From SHNJ01 sp964458615 (GTDB taxonomy: Bacteria > Pseudomonadota > Alphaproteobacteria > SHNJ01), in contig CAYWJR010000039.1 in assembly GCA_964458615.1 (NCBI GenBank), forward strand, positions 1 to 14,354: DNA of 14,354 bases. The letters are read 5' to 3'. The notes below the pieces were generated by a model. That model ran no database searches. It was not told where the DNA came from and worked only from the letters and a program-made list of their open reading frames with translations. This document shows positions 7,365 through 13,336 of this stretch, one piece after another. Each line of letters begins with the position of its first letter. Within the stretch, counting starts at the first letter, position 1. The translations under genes and the position numbers were made by a program.

Positions 7365-9350
7365 ATGCGCCATCCTTTATATATCAGTATCTTGTTGGCT
7401 TTTTTGTTTTTTTGCGCATGGCCAGTTATGGCGCAAAACGCGCCCGTGGTGCATGCGGGTTCCGGCTCGACAACGCCATGGGCGGAAAATCCGCATGGCC
7501 GTTCCCGTTTGATCGCCGCAAGCCCGACCGTGGGCAATCAGTTGGAAATCAAGGCCGGATTGCATTTTCAAATGCAGCCAGGATGGCATATTTACTGGCG
7601 TACCCCCGGCGATGCCGGATTGCCGCCCAGCATCGATTGGGCAGGATCCGATAATGTCGCCGCCGCATCGATTCATTGGCCGATTCCGCACCGTTTCACG
7701 GCGGCTGGAATTGAAACCGCCGGTTACACCGGCGAGGTTGTTTTGCCGATCACGGTCACCTTGTCCGGCGCCGGTACGCAAACGATTTTGCGGGCCAAAG
7801 TGGATTACCTGACTTGCGCGGAAATTTGCGTTCCGTACACGAATCATTTTGAACTGAAATTGTATCCTGGCGCGATCTTGTGGTCTGAAGAAAGCGATTT
7901 GATGGCTATGTTCGCCCAATATCTGCCCGACAATGACGGCACGCGCAGTTTCATGGACATTAAAAATGTTTATGTCGCAGGCGACAAAGAAAAACCGGTT
8001 TTAGAAATTCATGCCTATAACGCGAATGGATTTTCAAAACCCGATCTGTTCGGCGAAACCGCTTTGCCGGTCACATTCGGGAAACCGGATGTTCGTTTGA
8101 GCGCGGGCAGTATGGGCAGCGCGGTATTCACCTTGCCGATCCATGCGGATGATCCGGATGTTTTCAAAAAACTGACCGGCAATGCGATCACATTGACATT
8201 GGTCGATGGCGATAAAGGTTTTGAAAAAACCACCATGCCGGTTTTAAAACCATCGTCGTTTAGTTGGAAATTACTGGTGGCGATGATCGGGTTTGGAATT
8301 TTGGGTGGATTGATTTTGAACGTCATGCCGTGCGTTTTGCCTGTGTTGTCGATCAAATTGATGCAAATTATAAAGAAACACGATTTTGAAAAACGCGGTC
8401 TTCGCCACAGTTTCTTGGCGGCCGCGGCCGGGATTGTCGCGTCGTTTTTGATTTTGGCGTCTGGATTGTCGTTGTTGAAATTCACCGGGAATCAAATCGG
8501 CTGGGGAATTCAATTCCAACAACCATGGTTTTTGGCGTTCTTGGGCGTTGTGGTTGCGATATTCGCCGCCAATTTATGGGGGTTGTTCGAAATCCGCTTG
8601 CCGTTGTGGATCGCTAATCTGGGGCGCATGGGCGGCGTTTCCGGCGATCATAATCTGGGCCGTGAATTTTTGATGGGCGCGTTTGCCGCATTACTGGCAA
8701 CGCCGTGTTCGGCGCCATTTTTGGGCACGGCGCTTGGGTTTGCGTTGTCGCAAGGATATTTATCGATATTTTTAATTTTCACGGCCATCGGTTTTGGCAT
8801 GGCGATTCCATATTTGGCGGTGGCGGCGTATCCGGCGGCGGTATATGCTTTGCCGAAACCGGGCAAATGGATGGTAACGGTGCGCCGCGTTCTGGCGGTG
8901 TTTTTGACCATAACCGCGTTGTGGCTGTTTTCGATTTTGGGCATGCAATTGATGGGGTCGATGCAACGTGGCGGATCGGGCGCCAATCATGCGGGTGAAA
9001 AATTGACATGGCAATATTTCGAACCTGAAAAAATCCCGGCTTTGGTTTTGCAGGGAAAAATCGTGTTCGTCGATATTACCGCCGATTGGTGTCTGACTTG
9101 CAAAGTAAACAAGAAATTGGTTTTGGATACCGCCGATATTCAAAAAATAATGGCGGCGCCGGATGTGGTTTTGATGCGCGGCGATTGGACAAAACCAAAC
9201 GCGGCCATCGGGCGGTATCTGGAATCGTTTGGCCGGTACGGCATACCGTTTAACGCGGTGTACAGCAAACAAAACCCGGCCGGACAGGCATTGCCGGAAT
9301 TATTGTCGGAATCGGTTGTGCGAAAATCCTTTGAACAAGCCCGGCAATAA
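7365..9350 (+). CDS. DsbD/ScsB-like thiol:disulfide interchange protein
   Basis: The 661-aa product carries reducing power across the inner membrane to periplasmic proteins. It has three parts. A signal peptide (MRHPLYISILLAFLFF..., cut near AMA/Q-like VMAQ) leads to a periplasmic domain with a CxxxC pair, C151 and C155 (YLTCAEICVP). A CcdA-like membrane domain follows, with the paired cysteines C323 (NVMPCVLP) and C448 (ATPCSAP). A C-terminal thioredoxin domain has C576-L-T-C579 (DWCLTCK). The N-domain, with QPGWHIYWRTPGDAGLPP and a CxxxC, looks more like the ScsB/DsbC-type domain (PF11412) than the classic E. coli DsbD alpha domain. The start ATG 7365 is chosen for the signal peptide and the AGGGG ribosome site. 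The alternative TTG 7311 would place 18 polar residues before it. It converges with rnhA, leaving only 10 nt. Confidence 0.93.
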   Translation: MRHPLYISILLAFLFFCAWPVMAQNAPVVHAGSGSTTPWAENPHGRSRLIAASPTVGNQLEIKAGLHFQMQPGWHIYWRTPGDAGLPPSIDWAGSDNVAAASIHWPIPHRFTAAGIETAGYTGEVVLPITVTLSGAGTQTILRAKVDYLTCAEICVPYTNHFELKLYPGAILWSEESDLMAMFAQYLPDNDGTRSFMDIKNVYVAGDKEKPVLEIHAYNANGFSKPDLFGETALPVTFGKPDVRLSAGSMGSAVFTLPIHADDPDVFKKLTGNAITLTLVDGDKGFEKTTMPVLKPSSFSWKLLVAMIGFGILGGLILNVMPCVLPVLSIKLMQIIKKHDFEKRGLRHSFLAAAAGIVASFLILASGLSLLKFTGNQIGWGIQFQQPWFLAFLGVVVAIFAANLWGLFEIRLPLWIANLGRMGGVSGDHNLGREFLMGAFAALLATPCSAPFLGTALGFALSQGYLSIFLIFTAIGFGMAIPYLAVAAYPAAVYALPKPGKWMVTVRRVLAVFLTITALWLFSILGMQLMGSMQRGGSGANHAGEKLTWQYFEPEKIPALVLQGKIVFVDITADWCLTCKVNKKLVLDTADIQKIMAAPDVVLMRGDWTKPNAAIGRYLESFGRYGIPFNAVYSKQNPAGQALPELLSESVVRKSFEQARQ

Positions 9351-9360
9351 AAACGCGCCG

Positions 9361-9804
9361 TTATCCGTTTGCGATTTCTTCCGCCGCGCGGGTGGCCAAT
9401 TGATCGACCTGTTCATTTTCCGGATGGCCGTTATGGCCGCGCACCCAATGCCATTCGATTTGGTGCTGCGCGCGCAATTCGTCCAATCTTTGCCATAAAT
9501 CGGCGTTGACGACCGGTTTCTTTTGCGAATTTTTCCAGCCGTTTTTTTTCCAATTATGGATCCATTCGGTAATGCCTTGGCGCACATATTGGCTGTCGGT
9601 ATATAAATCCGCCATAACGGGCCGTTTTAAAGATTCCAGCGCCTTGATCGCGGCCATCAATTCCATTCGGTTGTTGGTGGTGTTATCCTCACCGCCCGAC
9701 AATTCTTTTTCTTGGTCTTTGTATATTAATAATGCGCCCCAACCCCCTGGACCCGGGTTTCCCTTGCAAGCGCCGTCAGTATAGATACGCAGTTTTTCGG
9801 TCAT
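9361..9804 (-). CDS. rnhA: Ribonuclease HI
   Basis: The 147-aa product is a cytoplasmic endonuclease that cuts the RNA strand of RNA-DNA hybrids. The catalytic residues fall at the same numbers as in the E. coli enzyme: D10 (IYTDGACKGNPGPGGWG), E48 (NRMELMAAI), D70 (LYTDSQYV), H124 and D134 (WVRGHNGHPENEQVDQLA). The basic loop with W and K residues (HNWKKNGWKNSQKK) is also present. The start ATG 9804 gives the canonical N-terminus; the upstream TTG 9828 only adds an unrelated hydrophobic stretch. No obvious ribosome site is visible, and the leader is AT-rich. It lies downstream of the unknown 112-aa gene and ispH on the same strand. Its 3' end is 10 nt from the stop of the convergent DsbD-like gene. 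Confidence 0.97.
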   Translation of the reverse strand: MTEKLRIYTDGACKGNPGPGGWGALLIYKDQEKELSGGEDNTTNNRMELMAAIKALESLKRPVMADLYTDSQYVRQGITEWIHNWKKNGWKNSQKKPVVNADLWQRLDELRAQHQIEWHWVRGHNGHPENEQVDQLATRAAEEIANG

Positions 9805-9835
9805 GACAAAATTACAAAAAAAGATCAATGTTGGT

Positions 9836-9871
9836 TACCGGTATTTCCCAAGGAATGACCGGTCATACCGG
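9836..9871. promoter_or_regulatory. Dyad-rich intergenic segment upstream of rnhA
   Basis: The 84-nt gap between the unknown gene and rnhA (9805-9888) holds several nested symmetries. There is a perfect 12-bp palindrome ATGACCGGTCAT (9855-9866), an 8-bp palindrome TACCGGTA (9836-9843), a CCGGTAT/ATACCGG pair (9838-9844 and 9865-9871), and a TTCC-CAA-GGAA hairpin between them. Read in the rnhA direction, a run of seven T lies about 15 nt further on, too distant for a standard terminator. It may be an operator or a weak terminator/attenuator; the sequence does not decide. Confidence 0.35.
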
Positions 9872-9888
9872 GCGGGATTGGCTTGAAT

Positions 9889-10227
9889 TTATACGGAGTC
9901 GTTGGCGTAAGGTTGTTTGTAGAAATAATAAGACGTGTCGGAATTACCGGCGGCGCGGAAAATTACCGCATTTTTGCCGCGCAAAGCCGCGTAATTGCTT
10001 CCGTCCAGCCGCGCAATCGGGGAAATATTGTCGTTGCATGCCGGCTGAGCGTTCCATTTTTCGTCGATATTGTCGCATAACCGCAATTCGTAAAACCCGG
10101 TCGTAGTTTCCAGGCGAAATACGTCATACCCGGATTTATGGCCGATATAATAGCAATTCAACGCAGGCCCGATTAAATAATCGACCAGAAAATGTTGCAG
10201 TTCATGTTCGCGGATTTGGTTGATCAT
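9889..10227 (-). CDS. Unrecognised 112-aa protein between ispH and rnhA
   Basis: I do not recognise this protein. It has 112 residues, no signal peptide and no membrane helix, and is rich in aromatic residues (for example NCYYIGHKSGYDVFRLE, TTTGFYELRL, SYYFYKQPY). Cysteines are at 24, 51 and 64, with no clear metal motif. The alternation of polar and aromatic residues suggests a small beta-rich fold. It starts 9 nt after the ispH stop on the same strand, so it is probably co-transcribed with it. There is no clear Shine-Dalgarno sequence. Many alphaproteobacteria have thrB at this place; this product shows none of the homoserine kinase motifs and is far too short. Opposite-strand frames here are shorter and less plausible. 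That it is a gene is likely; its function is unknown. Confidence 0.62.
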   Translation of the reverse strand: MINQIREHELQHFLVDYLIGPALNCYYIGHKSGYDVFRLETTTGFYELRLCDNIDEKWNAQPACNDNISPIARLDGSNYAALRGKNAVIFRAAGNSDTSYYFYKQPYANDSV

Positions 10228-10236
10228 GCGTTTTCG

Positions 10237-11205
10237 TTATGGGTTTACCGGGTTGTCGAGCAATATTTTCGGCAATTTGAATTCTATGTTTTCCTGCGCG
10301 GTGATAACATGTTCCACCGATACATTGAATCTTTTGCGGCAGGCGGCCACCAATTCGTCCACCAAAATTTCCGGCGCCGATGCCCCGGCGGTAATGCCCA
10401 AATTTTGTATCCCGCTCATCCAATTCCAATCCAAATCGTCCGCGCTTTGCAATAAAATGGCTTTTGTGCAGCCTGCTTTTTGCGCGACTTCGACCAGGCG
10501 TACGGAATTCGACGAATTGGGCGCGCCGACAACGATAATGCCGTCGCATTTTTCCGATAATGCCTTGACGGCTTCTTGGCGATTGGTCGTGGCGTAACAA
10601 ATATCGTCTTTTTTGGGCGCGCGGATCGCCGGAAAACGGGATTGCAGAATACGCACAATTTCCGCCGTATCGTCGACCGATAATGTGGTTTGCGTTACAT
10701 AAGCCAGTTTTTCCGGGTTGGCGATTTGGATCGTTTGCGCGTCTGTTGCGTTTTCAACCAAATCCATGCTGCCAGGCGGCAATTGACCCAATGTGCCGAT
10801 CACTTCGGGGTGGCCGGCATGGCCGATCAAAATAATGTGGTATCCCGATTGCTGCAAATGGTCGACTTGGCTGTGAACCTTGGTCACCAAAGGGCAGGTG
10901 GCGTCGACATAGATCATGTTGCGCGATTTGGCCTCGTTCGGAACCGATTTGGCAACGCCATGAGCCGAGAATATGACCGGCCGGTCATCGGGCGCATTTT
11001 CCAATTCGTTGACAAAAACCGCCCCGCGCCGTTCCAACGATTCCACCACATGGCGGTTATGCACGATTTCATGCCGCACATAAACCGGCGCGCCGTACTT
11101 TTCTATCGTCTTTTCAACGATTTTAATGGCTCTATCCACACCCGCGCAAAAACCTCTGGGCGCTGCGAGATGAATGGTAAGTGATGCTTGCACGCGTGCG
11201 TTCAT
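10237..11205 (-). CDS. ispH: 4-hydroxy-3-methylbut-2-enyl diphosphate reductase
   Basis: The 322-aa product (formerly LytB) is the last enzyme of the MEP isoprenoid pathway. It reduces HMBPP to IPP and DMAPP with a 4Fe-4S cluster in the cytoplasm. The three cluster cysteines are C20 (APRGFCAGVDRAI), C104 (DATCPLVTKVH) and C203 (DDICYATTNRQ). Substrate-binding histidines are seen in EIVHN (H49), SAHGV (H82) and GHAGHPEV (H132, with the catalytic E134). GAPNSSNSVRL and ITAGASAPEILV complete the signature. The start ATG 11205 gives the usual short lead before IHLAAPRGFC. An upstream in-frame start at 11262 would overlap the divergent lipoprotein gene. It is the first gene of a minus-strand group followed by the 112-aa gene and rnhA. 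Confidence 0.97.
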   Translation of the reverse strand: MNARVQASLTIHLAAPRGFCAGVDRAIKIVEKTIEKYGAPVYVRHEIVHNRHVVESLERRGAVFVNELENAPDDRPVIFSAHGVAKSVPNEAKSRNMIYVDATCPLVTKVHSQVDHLQQSGYHIILIGHAGHPEVIGTLGQLPPGSMDLVENATDAQTIQIANPEKLAYVTQTTLSVDDTAEIVRILQSRFPAIRAPKKDDICYATTNRQEAVKALSEKCDGIIVVGAPNSSNSVRLVEVAQKAGCTKAILLQSADDLDWNWMSGIQNLGITAGASAPEILVDELVAACRKRFNVSVEHVITAQENIEFKLPKILLDNPVNP

Positions 11206-11251
11206 TTGGTTAATCTGCCTGTCTCTTCGTCCTTCAAAGACACAACATAGA

Positions 11252-11785
11252 ATGAATAACAAATTGTATCAAGTTTGGAATTTCCTTAAAAAACCCGCCG
11301 CGAAATGGGCGGTTTTGGCCGTTGCCACATGTTTTTTGGCGTCTTGCAGTCTTTGGAATATGACCGAAGAATTGAAGGTGGTCGATTGCCCGGATTTCGC
11401 TATCTTAAAGGCGGCGTCCGAAATAAACGGCGATTTGGGCGAGGATAAAAAACCTCTTTGGCGCGCCGAAATTACGCGCATCGCCGGACAATGCAAGGCG
11501 AGTGGCGAAAAGACATATATGAAATTGGCCGTGAAATTCACCGCGACCCGGAATCAGACGACAATCAATCCGGGCGCATTGCAATATTTTATCGCGATCG
11601 TCGATCAAAATCAGGACGTTGTCGCCAAACAAACCGAAATTTTGGATTTGGTTTTTGCCGACGCCGATTTCAAAGAAGCCAATTTGATCGAAACGTCGGA
11701 AATCGAATTGCCGAAATCGGACATGCGTTATGAAATATTTGTCGGTATCGAACCTGTCGCACAAAACGTGCAGAAAACGGAATAA
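11252..11785 (+). CDS. Small predicted outer-membrane lipoprotein heading the gcv operon
   Basis: The 177-aa product has a lipoprotein signal. A basic N-terminus and a hydrophobic stretch (AVLAVATCFLASC) end in the lipobox LASC, with C32 the lipidated residue. Serine at +2 favours sorting to the outer membrane. The mature part has two further cysteines, C46 (DCPDFAIL) and C81 (GQCKASG), which could form a disulfide in the periplasm. The pattern of EI....GQC, VKFTATRN and YFIAIVDQNQDVVAKQ recalls an uncharacterised alphaproteobacterial lipoprotein family I remember only in outline. The start ATG 11252 precedes the signal; upstream frame extension to 11174 lies over the ispH start. Its stop is 2 nt before gcvT (TAATCATG), so the two are probably co-transcribed. 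Function unknown. Confidence 0.78.
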   Translation: MNNKLYQVWNFLKKPAAKWAVLAVATCFLASCSLWNMTEELKVVDCPDFAILKAASEINGDLGEDKKPLWRAEITRIAGQCKASGEKTYMKLAVKFTATRNQTTINPGALQYFIAIVDQNQDVVAKQTEILDLVFADADFKEANLIETSEIELPKSDMRYEIFVGIEPVAQNVQKTE

Positions 11786-11787
11786 TC

Positions 11788-12900
11788 ATGACCAGTTACC
11801 CGCCATCCGCGACTTTGCGTAAAACGCCGCTTTATACGGCGCACAGCCAGGCAGGCGCAAAAATCGTCAGTTTCGCCGGGTACGAAATGCCGATTCAATA
11901 TCCAAAAGGCATCATGGGCGAACATAATCATGTGCGCAACGCGGCCGGTTTGTTCGATGTGTCGCATATGGGCCATATCATGATTCATGGCGACGATTTG
12001 GCCGCCAAATTCGAAGGATTGGTGGTCGCCGATCTTTTGGAATTGCCGGAAAATCATATGAAATATTCGCTGCTGACCAATCCCGAAGGCGGCGTTATCG
12101 ACGATTTGATGATCACCCGCGTCAAAGGCGGCCTGTATTTGGTCGTAAACGCATCGCGCAAGGCGGTGGATTTGGCGCATATTCAATCGTATCTGGGCAA
12201 AGACCGGGTTGAATATTTGCCGTCGAAATCGTTGTTGGCGTTGCAAGGGCCGAAGGCGGCGCCGATTTTATCGCAGCTTGTTCCCGGAATCGATAAATTG
12301 AAATTTATGACGATTGCGCAAACGTCTATCGGCGGTATGAACGCGGTCATCAGCCGTTCCGGTTACACCGGCGAAGACGGATATGAAATCGCAATCGACG
12401 CCAAAGACGCCGAGCCGGTGGCGCAATTGCTTTTGAAAAATCAGGACGTTTCCTGGATCGGGCTTGGCGCGCGCGACACACTGCGTTTGGAAGCCGGTTT
12501 ATGTTTGTATGGGCAGGAATTGGATGAAACCACAACCCCAATCGAAGCCGATTTGAAATGGACATTGGGCAAACGCCGCCGCATCGAAGGAAATTTCCTG
12601 GGCGAGGGGATCATTAAACAGCAATTGCAAAACGGCGCCGCGCGCAAACGGGTTTGCATTCGCCCGGATGGGCGCAATATCGCCCGCGGCGGCGCGGAAA
12701 TTTTCTTGGACAATAAAAAAATCGGCGTCGTTACCAGCGGCACGTTCAGCCCGACATTGAACGCGCCGATTGCGATGGGGTATGTCGAAACGCAGTTTTC
12801 GCAAATCGGACAGGCGGTGCAATTGTCGATCCGCGACCAATTGGTTCCGGCAAAAATATCGCCGGCGCCTTTCGTTCCATCGCGGTATTACCGGGGTTAG
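11788..12900 (+). CDS. gcvT: Aminomethyltransferase, T-protein of the glycine cleavage system
   Basis: The 370-aa product transfers the methylene group from aminomethyl-lipoyl GcvH to tetrahydrofolate and releases ammonia. Family features in order: LYTAHSQAGAKIVSFAGYEM, AAGLFDVSHMG, SLLTNPEGGVIDDLMITR (with the catalytic aspartate at about 105-106), SRSGYTGEDGYEI, LGARDTLRLEAGLCLYGQEL with TPIEADLKW, and the C-terminal TSGTFSPTLNAPIAMGYV. The gene is full length. It follows the lipoprotein stop after 2 nt, with only a weak GGAA upstream, so translation may depend on coupling. gcvH follows after 22 nt. Confidence 0.97.
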   Translation: MTSYPPSATLRKTPLYTAHSQAGAKIVSFAGYEMPIQYPKGIMGEHNHVRNAAGLFDVSHMGHIMIHGDDLAAKFEGLVVADLLELPENHMKYSLLTNPEGGVIDDLMITRVKGGLYLVVNASRKAVDLAHIQSYLGKDRVEYLPSKSLLALQGPKAAPILSQLVPGIDKLKFMTIAQTSIGGMNAVISRSGYTGEDGYEIAIDAKDAEPVAQLLLKNQDVSWIGLGARDTLRLEAGLCLYGQELDETTTPIEADLKWTLGKRRRIEGNFLGEGIIKQQLQNGAARKRVCIRPDGRNIARGGAEIFLDNKKIGVVTSGTFSPTLNAPIAMGYVETQFSQIGQAVQLSIRDQLVPAKISPAPFVPSRYYRG

Positions 12901-12910
12901 TTTTTTTCAA

Positions 12911-12917
12911 TAAGGAG
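12911..12917 (+). promoter_or_regulatory. Strong ribosome binding site of gcvH
   Basis: TAAGGAG at 12911-12917 is an almost perfect Shine-Dalgarno sequence, 5 nt before ATG 12923. It is one of the strongest in the window. This fits a need for more H-protein, the mobile carrier, than for its partner enzymes. Confidence 0.75.
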
Positions 12918-12922
12918 TTTAA

Positions 12923-13297
12923 ATGACGGCTGTAAAATTTACCAAAGAACATGAATGGGTGCGGATCGATGGCGATACCGCCACTATTGGAATTTCCGAA
13001 TACGCGCAAAGCCAGTTGGGCGATGTGGTGTTTGTCGATTTGCCCGGCATGGGCAAAAAACTGACCCAATTCAAGGAAGCGGCGGTTGTCGAATCCGTCA
13101 AGGCGGCCAGCGACGTTTATTCGCCCCTAAGCGGCGAAGTGGTTGCGCGAAACGATGTGTTGTCCGGCAATCCCGGTTTGATCAACCAATCGCCGTTGGG
13201 CGATGGGTGGTTTTTCAAAATCAAAATCGCCAATCAAAACGAACTTGGCGCGTTGATGACCGAAGACGAATATAAAAAATATATCCAAGGTTTATAA
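12923..13297 (+). CDS. gcvH: Glycine cleavage system H-protein
   Basis: The 124-aa product is the lipoylated carrier that shuttles the aminomethyl group between the P-, T- and L-proteins. The lipoyl attachment site is K60, in VVESVKAASDVYSPLSGEVV. The N-terminal TKEHEWVRIDGDTATIGISE and the GDVVFVDLPGMGK phrase are standard, as is the C-terminal MTEDEYKKYI. Length is normal for the family. The start is fixed by the strong TAAGGAG site. It lies between gcvT and gcvPA in the usual T-H-P order, with 39 nt before the next start. Confidence 0.98.
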   Translation: MTAVKFTKEHEWVRIDGDTATIGISEYAQSQLGDVVFVDLPGMGKKLTQFKEAAVVESVKAASDVYSPLSGEVVARNDVLSGNPGLINQSPLGDGWFFKIKIANQNELGALMTEDEYKKYIQGL

Positions 13298-13336
13298 TAC
13301 CAATTTTCCGCCGCTGGTTTATCAGGAGTGATTAAG

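Noticed and set aside
7377..7919. A 180-codon minus-strand frame opposite the 5' half of the DsbD-like gene
   Set aside because: It is a shadow frame. The plus strand has a signal peptide and conserved domain with family cysteines, and the minus-strand product shows no recognisable pattern.
9828..10106. Plus-strand frames opposite the 112-aa unknown gene
   Set aside because: They are shorter or Arg/Cys-rich, not in operon position, and lack a ribosome site. The minus-strand frame fits the ispH-rnhA direction better.
10690..11184. A 164-codon plus-strand frame opposite ispH
   Set aside because: It is antisense to the conserved cluster-binding region of ispH. The codons are mirrored from ispH and the product has no family features.
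11206..11251. Possible glycine riboswitch or other leader RNA ahead of the lipoprotein-gcv genes
   Set aside because: The gap to divergent ispH is 46 nt and shows no conserved aptamer elements or terminator-like hairpin.
12901..12907. T run after the gcvT stop as an intrinsic terminator
   Set aside because: There is no stable hairpin before it, and a strong gcvH ribosome site follows at once, so transcription most likely continues.
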